A stretch of DNA of 64,000 nt from Draconibacterium mangrovi_A (GCF_037646455.1 NZ_JBBIXN010000010.1:1-64000); one strand, 5' to 3'. Positions 34,918 to 45,043 are shown, counted from the first letter of the stretch. Made by a program: numbers and translations. Notes: a model not told the origin generated them from the letters alone.

Positions 34918-36222
34918 TTATTTCAACAAATATTTTCTAAACGACTCGTAAGCAGAATCCATTTCAATCGATTGTTTTTCTCCGGTCATAAAAGCTGCCA
35001 GCTTTTTGGGTAGCCTTACTCTTCCTTTTCCAATTACATCTTCCACTGTTTCAGTGAATTTGGCCGGATGAGCCGTTTCGAGAAAAACTCCGATCTGCCC
35101 ATCTTTAAGAAACTCAGTTAAAGACTGAAAACCACAGGCGCCATGAGGATCACACAGGTAATTTGTTTGCTGATAAACCTCATAAATGACTTTTCGAATC
35201 TCTTCGTCGAAATATCTGAAGCCTTTAATTTTTTCTGAAATTAGCTGGTGCGAGTGGTCATACAAATCCAAAATCCGGGCAAAATTACTGGGTGCCCCAA
35301 CATCCATGGCATTGGCAATGGTTTCAACCGATGGTCTAGGATTGTATTTTCCGGTTTGGAGGTATTCAAAAACCACATCGTTGGCATTATTGGCGGCAAT
35401 AAACTGTTTTATCGGAAGTCCCATTTCAGCAGCGATCAATCCGGCGGTCAGATTCCCAAAGTTTCCGCTGGGCACCGAAACCACGAGCTCTTTACCGTTG
35501 ATAACACCGGCTTCTTTTAGCCTTGCGTAAGCATTAAAATAATAGAATGCCTGGGGTAAAAAGCGTGCAACATTGATTGAGTTGGCTGAAGTAAGTATTA
35601 CTTTTTCGTTAAGTTCCTTATCGAGAAATGCCATTTTTACCAGATGCTGACAATCGTCGAAAGTACCTTCAATCTCGAGAGCAGTTATGTTTTGTCCGAG
35701 CGTAGTAAACTGTACCTCCTGAATTTTACTCACCTTCCCTTTAGGGTAAAGCACATGTACATGAATCCCTTCAACGCCCAAAAATCCATTTGCAACTGCA
35801 CTTCCGGTATCACCCGATGTGGCTACCAGAACATTGACCTGCTGATCTTTTTCTTCCAGAAAATAATTGAGCAGCCTAGCCATAAAACGTGCACCAACAT
35901 CTTTAAATGCCAGCGTTGGCCCATGAAACAGTTCAAGTGAATAAATAGAATCCGTAACCTTTACCACCGGGCAATCGAATTGAAGGGTGTCGTAAACTAT
36001 CTCTTTTAGATGTTCGTGGTCGACATCTTCGCCAAAAAAACGCAGTGCCACTTCGTAAGCAATTTCCTGAAATGAAAGCTGATCGATCTTCTCAAAAAAT
36101 TCGGGATCAAACTTTTCAATCCGTTCAGGCATGAACAAACCATTGTCGGCAGCCAATCCTTTTACGACAGCTTCCTGCAAGGTTACTTCAGGTGTATTTT
36201 TATTAGTACTGTAATACTTCAT
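34918..36222 (-). CDS. thrC: Threonine synthase
   Basis: A PLP enzyme of 434 residues from the ATG at 36222 (MKYYSTNK); a second in-frame Met lies 4 codons upstream. The PLP lysine sits in LAFKDVGARFM (SxxxKD-type), and LVATSGDTGSAVANGF is the phosphate-binding loop of the family. It converts O-phosphohomoserine to threonine. Last gene of the thrA-apgM-thrC operon, about 100 bp after the mutase-like gene. Confidence 0.96.
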   Translation of the reverse strand: MKYYSTNKNTPEVTLQEAVVKGLAADNGLFMPERIEKFDPEFFEKIDQLSFQEIAYEVALRFFGEDVDHEHLKEIVYDTLQFDCPVVKVTDSIYSLELFHGPTLAFKDVGARFMARLLNYFLEEKDQQVNVLVATSGDTGSAVANGFLGVEGIHVHVLYPKGKVSKIQEVQFTTLGQNITALEIEGTFDDCQHLVKMAFLDKELNEKVILTSANSINVARFLPQAFYYFNAYARLKEAGVINGKELVVSVPSGNFGNLTAGLIAAEMGLPIKQFIAANNANDVVFEYLQTGKYNPRPSVETIANAMDVGAPSNFARILDLYDHSHQLISEKIKGFRYFDEEIRKVIYEVYQQTNYLCDPHGACGFQSLTEFLKDGQIGVFLETAHPAKFTETVEDVIGKGRVRLPKKLAAFMTGEKQSIEMDSAYESFRKYLLK

Positions 36223-36324
36223 ATTCGTTTTCAAAAGTATCCATTAAACAGAAAAGGTGAGATTTCTCCGTCTAAAACACATGACATATATCATAAATTT
36301 AATCTATCGGGTGAGGTTCCGGTT

Positions 36325-37536
36325 TTATCTTTTACCCAAAAATTCACGGATAAACTCGTCGCCTTTCAGCAAACCAAGTACTCCTTTTCGCGGGTCAAAT
36401 TCGTCGTAAACCTGCACACCGTCGGCCTCATTTCCGGGCTTGTAAATCGAAAAAGGAACAGGCTCGCGGGTATGTGTCTTTAATGCACAGGGCGTCGGAT
36501 GATCGGGTAAAATAGCCAGAGCGATATCCTCCTCCATTTTGGATGTTTCTTCCAAAATGTATTTCACCACCCGCCGGTCGAGGTATTCAATGGTACTTGT
36601 CTTCAACTCCACATCGCCTTCATGTCCGGCCTCATCACTGGCTTCGATATGCAGGTAAACAAAATCGTGATCTTTTAAAGCCTCGATTGCGGCTTTTGCT
36701 TTCCCTTCGTAATTGGTATCGTACAATCCGGTAGCACCATCCACCTTTATCACATCCATTCCGGCAAAAACACCTATTCCCTGAATCAGATCGACAGCTG
36801 AGATAACTGCTGATTTTTCAATGCCAAACATTTCTTTTAATGTTGGCATGGCCGGCTTATAACCCGGCGACCAAGGCCAAATGCTGTTTGCCGGTTCCTT
36901 TCCTTCCTCTTTTCGTTTCAGATTAATTGGGTGTGCAGCCAATAATTCCTGCGATTTCATAATTAAATCGGTAATCAAATTGCAAGTGGCTTTTGCTTCT
37001 TCAGTGCGCGTTTTCGGTAAAACGTCGCGGAAAGGAGTACCGGGGACATCGTGTGGAGGCGTACAATCGAAATATTTTATTCCACCTTTTATAACCAGCA
37101 AGTGCCGGTACGAAACTCCGGGGTAGAATTTTATGGTATCGCTGCCCAGTTTTTCATCGAGGTAGCGTATAAGTTCTCCGGCTTCCTCTGAAGAAATATG
37201 ACCACCGGAATGATTTTTTAATTTCTCGTTTTCAATGGTGAGCAAGTTACAGCGCATTCCAAGATCGCCCGGTTCGAGCGTAACTCCCATACTGGCAGCT
37301 TCGATTACTCCCCTACCTTCAAATACTTGTTCCACGTCGTAGCCCAAAACGGCCATGTTTGCAATTTCACTTCCCGGATGCATCGACTCCGGAACCGTCT
37401 TTAGCATTCCCGACTGCCCGTGCTTTGCAAGCCAGTCGATGTGTGGCTTAATGGCCATTTGCAGTGGTGTTTTATTGCCGTATTTTGCCAGTGGCTCATC
37501 CGACATACCATCACCTAATATTATTATATACTTCAT
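36325..37536 (-). CDS. ApgM-type phosphoglycerate-mutase-like protein, probable homoserine kinase
   Basis: A 403-residue member of the alkaline-phosphatase superfamily with IILGDGMSDEPL at the start and LHIEASDEAGHEGD plus LPDHPTPC near the end, the metal-binding motifs of archaeal-type cofactor-independent phosphoglycerate mutases. Sitting between thrA and thrC with no ThrB in sight, it most likely supplies homoserine phosphorylation; genetic evidence in Bacteroides pointed to this family as a homoserine kinase, as far as I recall. The phosphoglycerate-mutase name alone would mislead here. Confidence 0.88.
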   Translation of the reverse strand: MKYIIILGDGMSDEPLAKYGNKTPLQMAIKPHIDWLAKHGQSGMLKTVPESMHPGSEIANMAVLGYDVEQVFEGRGVIEAASMGVTLEPGDLGMRCNLLTIENEKLKNHSGGHISSEEAGELIRYLDEKLGSDTIKFYPGVSYRHLLVIKGGIKYFDCTPPHDVPGTPFRDVLPKTRTEEAKATCNLITDLIMKSQELLAAHPINLKRKEEGKEPANSIWPWSPGYKPAMPTLKEMFGIEKSAVISAVDLIQGIGVFAGMDVIKVDGATGLYDTNYEGKAKAAIEALKDHDFVYLHIEASDEAGHEGDVELKTSTIEYLDRRVVKYILEETSKMEEDIALAILPDHPTPCALKTHTREPVPFSIYKPGNEADGVQVYDEFDPRKGVLGLLKGDEFIREFLGKR

Positions 37537-37575
37537 CGTTGTTGCTGTTTTAATCGCCCTAAAAGACTCTGGTAA

Positions 37576-39996
37576 TTAGATATTGGACACTTTGATTAGA
37601 TCGGCAAAAACACCTGCCGCAGTAACCGAGGCACCAGCGCCATAACCTTTTATCAACATCGGGAATTCGTCGTAACGTTCGGTGGTGTACATCACCAAAT
37701 TGTTGCTTCCTTCCAGGTCATAGAACGGGTGCGTTGCATCCACTTCTTCCAGACCAGCCGAAGCTTTACCGTTTTCGAAACGCGCTACAAAACGCCATTT
37801 TTTATTTTCAGCATCCAGTACTTTTCGTCGTTGTTCAAATTCCGTATCAAGCGATTTGATCCCCGACCAGAATTCATCGAGTGTGCCATCGAACAATGAA
37901 TCGGGCACAAAACGCTCGATTAAAATCTCATCCATTTCAAGCACGTAACCTGACTCGCGCGCCAGGATCAGTATTTTTCGGGCCACATCAACACCACTTA
38001 AATCAATTCTTGGATCGGGTTCTGAATACCCTTCTTCCTTTGCCATTTTAATGGTCTTACTGAATGGCACATCTTCTGAAATGGTATTGAATATATAATT
38101 TAAAGTACCCGAAAGAACCGCCTCAATCTTTAAGATTTTATCGCCTGAATTCACTAAATCGTTAAGCGTATTAATGATAGGTAATCCGGCGCCAACGTTG
38201 GTTTCGAATAAGAATTTCACACCTTTCTGCTTGGCAATTTTCTTCAGTTCGGCGTAGTTTGAATACTCCGACGATGCCGCTACTTTATTGGCTGTCACCA
38301 CTGAAATATTGGAACCAAGAATCCTTTTGTAAAGTGCTGCAACGTCTTCCGAGGCCGTACAATCAACAAAAACGGAGTTATAAATATTCATCGCTTCCAT
38401 TTCGTCAACAAAAGCGTGTAAACCCGAAACATGGTCTGAATTTTCAAGCAACTCCCTAAATTTTTCAATTTCAATTCCATCGCGGTGAAAAACCATTTTC
38501 TTCGAATTGGCCACGCCGGTAAGTTTTACTCTCAGGTGTTTTTCTTTCAGCAAACGATTCTGCTGCTGCTGCAATTGCTGCAATAAATTGCCACCGACCG
38601 TTCCAATTCCCATCAGAAAAACATTGATCTCCAAAAACTCCGACAGGAAGAAGGATTCGTGAACTACATTCAGTGTTTTACGCAGCTCCTCGTTTTTCAC
38701 CACCCACGAAATATTCAACTCCGAAGCACCCTGCGCAATGGCGATTATATTTACACCGCTTTTACCAATGGTAGAAAAAAGTTTTCCGGCAATACCCGTA
38801 GTGTGCTTCATGTTCTCACCAACAATTGCAACCACTGAGACTCCGCTTTCCAGCTCAATTTTATTGACCTGTCCGCTGTTAATTTCCTTTTCAAACTCTT
38901 CCCTGATCGCCGCTTCTGCCACTTCAATCGCTTTCTCCTCGATTGCAATACTTATTGAATTTTCGGAAGATGCCTGCGAGATAAGAATAACATTGACGTT
39001 AACACTGGCCAGCGCCGTAAACAATCGCATCGAGATACCGGTTACTCCTACCATACCAATTCCCTGAATCGTTAACAAGGTGATGCCCGAAATGGATGAA
39101 ATACCTTTGATTGGTCGGTCGAGTCCGTTTTTAACGCCTTTAATGATCTTTGTTCCGGCGTTTTCAGGCTCGAATGTATTTTTAATCTGAATTGGAATTC
39201 CCTTTTGATAAACCGGCAGAATGGTAGGGGGATAAATTACTTTTGCACCGAAATGCGAAAGCTCCATTGCTTCAGAATAAGTTAGTTCAGGAATGGTATA
39301 CGCTTTTCGGATCACACGTGGATCAGCGGTCATAAACCCATTTACATCGGTCCAGATTTCCAGGATCTCGGCATCGAGGGCAGCAGCAATAATTGCGGCA
39401 GTAAAGTCAGATCCTCCACGGCCAAGTGTAGTAAATTCACCCTTATTGTTTTTTGAAATAAATCCCGGAACAACTGCTTTTCCTCTAAAGCCGGAAAATG
39501 CATCACGAATTTTCTGATTGGTAACGTTAAAGTCAACTGAAGCTCTGCCAAAATTACTGTTGGTGCGGATAAATTCCGATGAATCTTTACGATCGGCCCC
39601 AAGATAATGGGCTACAATGTGCGATGAAACGCGTTCGCCAATCCCGGCGATACGGTCAAGCGTTTTAGCCGTTAATTCCCCAACCAGAGTAATTCCTGTA
39701 AGAATCTGCTCCAGCTCATCGAGCAAATTATTTACCAGTTCCTGTACTTTTCCTGAGCCGTTAAAAAGCTCCTGAAGAGTTTCCTCGTGCTTTGTTTTAA
39801 TTTCCGTAAGTTCTGTATGAAAGTCGCCTGTTCCCGTTGCAGCATTGGTTGCTGCATTTAGAATTTTATCGGTTATTCCGCCCAGCGCGGACACTACTAC
39901 AATCACATCGTCCTTTTCTGCAAGAACGATCTGCTTCACTCGTTTAATGTTTGCGGCAGAACCTACGGATGTTCCACCAAATTTCAAGACTTTCAT
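37576..39996 (-). CDS. thrA: Bifunctional aspartate kinase / homoserine dehydrogenase
   Basis: An 806-residue fusion. The N-terminal kinase begins KVLKFGGTSVGS and has GRGGSDFTAA; two ACT-like regulatory repeats span ~310-450 (GMVGVTGISMRLFTAL; NIIAIAQGASELNIS); the C-terminal homoserine dehydrogenase begins at ~460 with GIGTVGGNLL and contains NKVAAS and GTLNYIFN. It performs steps 1 and 3 of threonine/methionine synthesis and is probably feedback-inhibited by threonine. First gene of the thr operon; I see no leader peptide in the 200-bp upstream gap. Confidence 0.96.
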   Translation of the reverse strand: MKVLKFGGTSVGSAANIKRVKQIVLAEKDDVIVVVSALGGITDKILNAATNAATGTGDFHTELTEIKTKHEETLQELFNGSGKVQELVNNLLDELEQILTGITLVGELTAKTLDRIAGIGERVSSHIVAHYLGADRKDSSEFIRTNSNFGRASVDFNVTNQKIRDAFSGFRGKAVVPGFISKNNKGEFTTLGRGGSDFTAAIIAAALDAEILEIWTDVNGFMTADPRVIRKAYTIPELTYSEAMELSHFGAKVIYPPTILPVYQKGIPIQIKNTFEPENAGTKIIKGVKNGLDRPIKGISSISGITLLTIQGIGMVGVTGISMRLFTALASVNVNVILISQASSENSISIAIEEKAIEVAEAAIREEFEKEINSGQVNKIELESGVSVVAIVGENMKHTTGIAGKLFSTIGKSGVNIIAIAQGASELNISWVVKNEELRKTLNVVHESFFLSEFLEINVFLMGIGTVGGNLLQQLQQQQNRLLKEKHLRVKLTGVANSKKMVFHRDGIEIEKFRELLENSDHVSGLHAFVDEMEAMNIYNSVFVDCTASEDVAALYKRILGSNISVVTANKVAASSEYSNYAELKKIAKQKGVKFLFETNVGAGLPIINTLNDLVNSGDKILKIEAVLSGTLNYIFNTISEDVPFSKTIKMAKEEGYSEPDPRIDLSGVDVARKILILARESGYVLEMDEILIERFVPDSLFDGTLDEFWSGIKSLDTEFEQRRKVLDAENKKWRFVARFENGKASAGLEEVDATHPFYDLEGSNNLVMYTTERYDEFPMLIKGYGAGASVTAAGVFADLIKVSNI

Positions 39997-40135
39997 ACAA
40001 TTAAATTGTTTATTTAAATGGTATCTTATTAAACTTGTCCGAACATTAGGGATTCGTTTAATACTTCTTTAGTTAAGTTTTATTCTCTTTTTTCCAATGC
40101 TTTACGGAGATTTATTCTCCATTCAAAATTGCTTA

Positions 40136-40175
40136 TAAAAAAACCGGATGAATCGACAGAACCAATTCATCCGGT
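40136..40175 (-). terminator. Intrinsic terminator of recA
   Basis: An 11-bp perfect stem ACCGGATGAAT (40143-40153) / ATTCATCCGGT (40165-40175) is followed on the minus strand by a T tract (40142-40136), 22 bp past the recA stop. It separates recA from the thr operon. Confidence 0.9.
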
Positions 40176-40197
40176 ATATTCTGTCATTATTTTTCGC

Positions 40198-41223
40198 TTA
40201 AACGGTCGTTTGAGGTTCTGTAATGGCTTCAATAATTTTGGTTTCCAGCTCGTGAGCCAGCTCAGGATTATCAACAATCAGCGTGCGAACGGTTTCGCGT
40301 CCCTGCCCGAGTTTGGTTTCGCCGTAACTAAACCACGATCCACTCTTTTTAATGATATTGAACTGTACTCCCAAATCGATGATCTCACCTGATTTTGAGA
40401 TTCCTTCGCCATACATAATGTCAAATTCGGCTTTGCGGAATGGCGGTGCCACTTTGTTTTTCACCACTTTCACCCGCACATGATTTCCGTTGACTTCATC
40501 GCCATCTTTTATTTGACCAATTCGACGAATATCCAATCGAACCGAAGAATAAAATTTTAAAGCATTACCACCAGTTGTGGTTTCCGGATTACCAAACATT
40601 ACACCGATTTTCTCACGCAACTGGTTAATAAAAACACAGCATGTTTTTGTGCGGTTGATGTTGGCTGTAAGTTTACGCAGTGCCTGCGACATCAGACGTG
40701 CCTGTAAGCCCATTTTCGAATCACCCATTTCACCTTCCAGTTCGGCTTTAGGCGTTAATGCAGCCACCGAGTCGATCACTACAATGTCCAAAGCTCCTGA
40801 ACGGATCAGGTTATCGGCGATCTCCAGTGCCTGCTCTCCGTTGTCGGGCTGCGAGATCAATAGCTCATCGATGTTCACTCCCAGTTTCCTGGCGTAATAA
40901 GGATCGAAAGCATGCTCGGCATCAATAATGGCGGCAATTCCTCCTGCTTTTTGAGCCTCGGCAATCGCGTGAATGGCCAGAGTGGTTTTACCCGACGACT
41001 CCGGTCCATATATTTCAACTACTCTTCCTTTCGGATATCCTCCAACTCCCAATGCCACATCAAGTGCAATGGATCCGGAAGAAATGGCCGGCACGTTTTC
41101 ATCGCCGTGGTCGCCCATGCGCATTATCGAGCCTTTTCCATAGCTCTTTTCAATCTTATCCATTGTAAGCTGAAGCGCTTTCAGCTTTTCCTTATTCATT
41201 TCGGTTTTTTCTTCTTTGGTCAT
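40198..41223 (-). CDS. recA: Recombinase RecA
   Basis: 341 residues with Walker A GPESSGKTTLA, Walker B VVIDSVAAL, and the conserved MGLQARLMSQALRKL and INQLREKIGVMFGNPETTTGG (L2-region) segments. It drives homologous recombination and SOS activation. It lies 11 bp after the peroxiredoxin gene on the same strand and ends in a strong terminator. No LexA-type box was evident upstream. Confidence 0.98.
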   Translation of the reverse strand: MTKEEKTEMNKEKLKALQLTMDKIEKSYGKGSIMRMGDHGDENVPAISSGSIALDVALGVGGYPKGRVVEIYGPESSGKTTLAIHAIAEAQKAGGIAAIIDAEHAFDPYYARKLGVNIDELLISQPDNGEQALEIADNLIRSGALDIVVIDSVAALTPKAELEGEMGDSKMGLQARLMSQALRKLTANINRTKTCCVFINQLREKIGVMFGNPETTTGGNALKFYSSVRLDIRRIGQIKDGDEVNGNHVRVKVVKNKVAPPFRKAEFDIMYGEGISKSGEIIDLGVQFNIIKKSGSWFSYGETKLGQGRETVRTLIVDNPELAHELETKIIEAITEPQTTV

Positions 41224-41234
41224 TTAAGATTAGC

Positions 41235-41699
41235 TTATAAATTTAATGCTTCTATTATCTGGTTGGTATGATCTTTCGTTTTTACCTTGTCAAAAATTTC
41301 CTGAATTACTCCGTTTTCGTCGATCACAAAAGTTTTACGCAAAACTCCCATGTACTCTTTCCCGTACATTTTCTTTAATCCCCAGGCTCCGTAAGCCTCC
41401 AGAATTTCTTTTTCAGTGTCTGAGATCAGATTGAAACGAAAACCAAATTTACTAATAAAATTCTGATGTGACTTCTGACTGTCGGGACTAACTCCAACAA
41501 CCTCAAAACCTTTTTCCAGCCACGCATCGTAATTATCATTCAGGTTACACGATTCGGCCGTACATCCGGGTGTATTGTCCTTGGGGTAAAAATAAAGGAT
41601 CAATTTTTTTCCGGCGTAATCTTTCAGGCTTATTTTTTCTCCATTCTGATTTACTCCCTCAAATTCAGGAGCTTTGTCTCCAACTTTTAAGCTTGTCAT
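41235..41699 (-). CDS. bcp: Thiol peroxidase, Bcp/PrxQ family
   Basis: A 154-residue peroxiredoxin with the catalytic motif DNTPGCTAESCNLND: peroxidatic Cys in PGCTAE and the resolving Cys five residues later, the Bcp/PrxQ arrangement. It reduces peroxides using thioredoxin. It is the first gene of a likely bcp-recA operon with a TATATTTG promoter element just upstream. Confidence 0.95.
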   Translation of the reverse strand: MTSLKVGDKAPEFEGVNQNGEKISLKDYAGKKLILYFYPKDNTPGCTAESCNLNDNYDAWLEKGFEVVGVSPDSQKSHQNFISKFGFRFNLISDTEKEILEAYGAWGLKKMYGKEYMGVLRKTFVIDENGVIQEIFDKVKTKDHTNQIIEALNL

Positions 41700-41721
41700 T
41701 TTTTTGAGTTGTTACGTTTTA

Positions 41722-41729
41722 CAAATATA
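41722..41729 (-). promoter_or_regulatory. Candidate -7 box of bcp-recA
   Basis: The minus strand reads TATATTTG, perfect TAnnTTTG, 22 bp before the bcp ATG. The -33 region is weak. Confidence 0.5.
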
Positions 41730-41853
41730 AGTTATTAAATGTTATTTATGCGGTCTCCAAATTAGTTCCTACGGTTTAATTCAGACTAATTTAAATTCTC
41801 AAAACACAGTTTTTTGTTAAATTTACATATCAGAAACTGAATTTGTTTTTTTG

Positions 41854-43284
41854 ATGGATTTTAGAAGAACCTGCGTACTAGTAACAACAAGCTTCTTTTT
41901 ATTGTTTGCTTCATTTTCAAATTTGGCAAGCGAACAGGATAACACTTTGGTGAAGGCCATAAAACTGTTCGATCAACAGGAATATGAAGAGGCGGAATTA
42001 TTGTTAAAAGGATTACTGGATAAGAATCCCGATCACCTGATGGTAAATTATTTTTATGGTGCCTGCCGAACTGAAAATCAGCACTACGAAAATAAGGAGA
42101 TTGCATATTTATTAAAAGGGAGTACCGGGGAGGCGCCCCTGAAAACCGATTATTACCTGGGAATTCAATACCAGGCACAAAGCCGGTGGGAAGATGCAAT
42201 CAGGCATTATAAGACTTATCAAAATCAGGTTGGCAACGAAGAACAAGCCGAGTTAAACATAACCGAAAAAATCAGACAGTGCGAAGAGCACATCAATCCT
42301 TACACACCTTACGAAGAAGAACAGGCCGTTATAGCTCCTATTCCACGCCCTGAAGAAGAGCAGGCCAGGATAGAAGAAAGTGCTTCAGTAGCTGGCGGAG
42401 CTGTATATCCGGGAATGGGAAACGATACTTTAATGGCCGACACTGCATTGGTGGCTATCGACTCGGCGGCAACCGATACACTCCTCCAAATCGCTGTTGC
42501 TAAAGAACCGGTACCTGAACAACCAAAAGCGGAACGCATCGATTTTACCATTAACGGTGAAATGACCTACATCGATACCTCCAATTTTCAAACCCGTGAA
42601 GGACTCCATAATTTTCTGATGTGGCAAAAATCGGCTTCACAGCTCGATTCATTAAAATCGTTAATGAATAACTGGCGCGAATCGTATGCCCAGGCAACAA
42701 CGACTTCACAACGAGATCAGTTGGGGAATAAGATCATTGCGGGCGAAAATGAATTATTTACCCTTCAAAAAAAGACAAAAGAATACAACACACTTGCCAT
42801 TAAAGCTGAAGACGATTTCTGGAAATCACAATCCGAAACAGATCGCCTGAAATTTACCAAACACCTGAAAGCATTGGACCGATCTTATTTAGTTCCTGAC
42901 CAAACCGTTGATCCTCCGCTCGATACAACCATAATTATACCACAGGAAATTCCTCAAAGTATTCCTGCCACAGCAACGAGTCAATCACCGGGCGATACCG
43001 ATGAACTGGTTTATAAAATTCAGATTGGAGCTTACAGTCGTGGTCTTCCCTCGTATGTAAAAAAGCTTTACGAAAAATTATCCTATATCCGTAAAATAGA
43101 GAATTATACCGATGACCGTGGTGTTGTAGTTTACACTACCGGCAACCTGACTAATTACGATGATGCCGTAAAAATGCAAAATCAGGTGCGGCAGGAAGGC
43201 ATAGAAGATGCATTTGTTGTGCCATATTTTAACGGAAAAAGAATAACTTTGAGTGAGGCAAAAAAACTCGAACAGGAAAAATGA
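41854..43284 (+). CDS. TPR and SPOR domain envelope protein
   Basis: About 476 residues from the ATG at 41854 (TTG at 41851 is just upstream). A signal peptide ends near NLAS. Residues ~28-130 form TPR-like helices (AIKLFDQQEYEEAELLLKGLL). A low-complexity Glu/Pro/Ala linker follows, then a coiled stretch, then a C-terminal SPOR-like domain starting YKIQIGAYSRGLP. SPOR domains bind denuded peptidoglycan glycans, so this may be a periplasmic cell-wall or division-associated protein. It overlaps clpS by 4 bp. Confidence 0.82.
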   Translation: MDFRRTCVLVTTSFFLLFASFSNLASEQDNTLVKAIKLFDQQEYEEAELLLKGLLDKNPDHLMVNYFYGACRTENQHYENKEIAYLLKGSTGEAPLKTDYYLGIQYQAQSRWEDAIRHYKTYQNQVGNEEQAELNITEKIRQCEEHINPYTPYEEEQAVIAPIPRPEEEQARIEESASVAGGAVYPGMGNDTLMADTALVAIDSAATDTLLQIAVAKEPVPEQPKAERIDFTINGEMTYIDTSNFQTREGLHNFLMWQKSASQLDSLKSLMNNWRESYAQATTTSQRDQLGNKIIAGENELFTLQKKTKEYNTLAIKAEDDFWKSQSETDRLKFTKHLKALDRSYLVPDQTVDPPLDTTIIIPQEIPQSIPATATSQSPGDTDELVYKIQIGAYSRGLPSYVKKLYEKLSYIRKIENYTDDRGVVVYTTGNLTNYDDAVKMQNQVRQEGIEDAFVVPYFNGKRITLSEAKKLEQEK

Positions 43285-43559
43285 CGATAAGAGAGCCTAA
43301 AAATATCCCGATACAGGATTCCAACGAAAAGGTGTTAGAGGAGAAATTCCTGATTTTGCACAACGACGATGTGCATACATTTGATTATGTGATCGATGCA
43401 TTGATCGAAGTATGCGATCACGATTTTGAGCAAGCCACACAGTGTACTTTCCTGGTTCATTACAAGGGAAAATGTGACGTTAGAAAAGGGAGCCAGGAAG
43501 AGCTTAAACCCATGAAAGATGCACTGATTGAACGCGAACTTAATGCCACAATAGACTAA
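43281..43559 (+). CDS. clpS: ClpS-family adaptor for ClpAP/ClpC protease
   Basis: A 92-residue ClpS with LILHNDDVHTFDYVIDALIEV, the N-degron pocket Asn/Asp signature, and the CTFLVHYKGKCDV segment of the family. It binds N-end-rule substrates and delivers them to the Clp protease. Its ATG overlaps the stop of the SPOR gene by 4 bp, and the NfeD gene follows 3 bp later. Confidence 0.93.
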   Translation: MTIREPKNIPIQDSNEKVLEEKFLILHNDDVHTFDYVIDALIEVCDHDFEQATQCTFLVHYKGKCDVRKGSQEELKPMKDALIERELNATID

Positions 43560-43562
43560 ACT

Positions 43563-44036
43563 ATGTCGATATTTGCTATCATTCTACTCATCCTGCTGGG
43601 ACTGGTGCTATTACTCATTGAGTTTGCGGTCATCCCGGGTGTTACAATTGCGGGAATCGGAGGTTTTTTGCTCCTGGGAGCCAGCGTTTATATTGCTTTC
43701 AGCGAACTGGGAAACACGGCCGGATTTATTACTTTGCTGGTGGTACTGATTGTAGCACCGGCCATGATTTACTATTTCTTTAAATCGAGGACAGGCAAAA
43801 AGATGATCCTCGAAAAAAACATCGACGGTAAAGTTGAATTCGTTAACAGCCAGAAGATTGCTGTTGGCGACACCGGAAAAAGCATTGGAAGACTAGCACC
43901 AACCGGGAAAGCGCGGGTGAATGGCGAAGTTGTGGAAGCCCAATCAACCGGAGCCTTTGTCGACCACAACACCGAAATTAGAGTATTAAAAATTATATCC
44001 AATAGAATTATTGTTGAACCTGTAAATAAAAAATAA
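43563..44036 (+). CDS. NfeD-family membrane protein
   Basis: A 157-residue protein with three to four N-terminal hydrophobic helices and a C-terminal OB-fold (ARVNGEVVEAQSTGAFVDHNTEIRVL), the layout of short NfeD proteins. NfeD partners flotillin-like proteins in membrane microdomains; the flotillin gene follows directly after one base, confirming the pairing. Confidence 0.93.
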   Translation: MSIFAIILLILLGLVLLLIEFAVIPGVTIAGIGGFLLLGASVYIAFSELGNTAGFITLLVVLIVAPAMIYYFFKSRTGKKMILEKNIDGKVEFVNSQKIAVGDTGKSIGRLAPTGKARVNGEVVEAQSTGAFVDHNTEIRVLKIISNRIIVEPVNKK

Positions 44037-44037
44037 A

Positions 44038-45021
44038 ATGATTGAGACACTTGGCACCTGGGGATTGATAATCGGAGTAATTGTACTCCTCTTCATCATC
44101 CTGTATTTTATACCGATCGGCTTGTGGTTTTCGGCCCTTGTTTCGGGAGTTCGAATTTCGCTGATCCAGTTATTCCTGATGCGATTCCGAAAAGTTCCAC
44201 CCGGAATTATCGTTCGTGCACTTATTGAAGGAACAAAGGCGGATGTACCTTTAAGCCGCGATGCTCTGGAAGCCCACTACTTGGCGGGCGGACACGTTGC
44301 AAATGTGGTTCATGCGCTGGTATCGGCTTCAAAAGCAAACATTGAATTACCCTTTAATATGGCCACGGCAATCGACCTTGCCGGCCGCGATGTTTTCGAG
44401 GCGGTTCAAATGTCGGTTAATCCAAAAGTTATTAATACTCCTCCGGTTACCGCGGTAGCAAAAGATGGTATTCAGTTAATCGCAAAAGCCCGGGTTACTG
44501 TTCGTGCGAGCATTAAACAATTGGTGGGTGGTGCCGGCGAAGAAACCGTACTGGCTCGTGTAGGTGAAGGAATTGTATCCTCTATCGGATCGTCGCACTC
44601 GCACAAGGCAGTACTTGAGAACCCGGATTTCATTTCGCGTGTAGTGCTCGAGAAAGGATTGGATGCAGGTACTGCATTCGAAATTCTATCGATTGATATT
44701 GCTGATATAGATATTGGTAAGAACATTGGTGCGGTGCTGCAAATCGATCAGGCAGAAGCGGATAAGAATATTGCACAGGCTAAAGCAGAGGAACGCAGAG
44801 CTATGGCCATTGCGCTTGAGCAGGAAATGAAAGCCAAGGCACAGGAAGCACGCGCTAAAGTAATTGAAGCAGAGGTTCAGGTTCCACTCGCCATTTCTGA
44901 AGCATTCCGTTCAGGCAATCTCGGTGTAATGGATTATATGAAATACAAAAACATTATGGCCGACACTTCAATGCGCGATTCCATTGCCGGTGATGACCCA
45001 AAAGATAGTAAGGATAAATAA
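44038..45021 (+). CDS. floA: Flotillin-like protein FloA
   Basis: A 327-residue FloA: an N-terminal membrane hairpin (residues ~8-40), then the SPFH-like region with PPVTAVAKDGIQLIAKARVTVRA, and a C-terminal Ala/Glu-rich helix (AKAEERRAMAIALEQEMKAKAQEARAKV). FloA scaffolds membrane microdomains. Last gene of the tpr-clpS-nfeD-floA run, followed by a strong terminator. Confidence 0.95.
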   Translation: MIETLGTWGLIIGVIVLLFIILYFIPIGLWFSALVSGVRISLIQLFLMRFRKVPPGIIVRALIEGTKADVPLSRDALEAHYLAGGHVANVVHALVSASKANIELPFNMATAIDLAGRDVFEAVQMSVNPKVINTPPVTAVAKDGIQLIAKARVTVRASIKQLVGGAGEETVLARVGEGIVSSIGSSHSHKAVLENPDFISRVVLEKGLDAGTAFEILSIDIADIDIGKNIGAVLQIDQAEADKNIAQAKAEERRAMAIALEQEMKAKAQEARAKVIEAEVQVPLAISEAFRSGNLGVMDYMKYKNIMADTSMRDSIAGDDPKDSKDK

Positions 45022-45043
45022 GCTATAATTGTTTCAAATACAT

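Noticed and set aside
39997..40135. Threonine attenuator or leader peptide before thrA
   Set aside because: I found no run of Thr/Ile codons and only a weak GGAGA/TCTCC hairpin; not enough to call.
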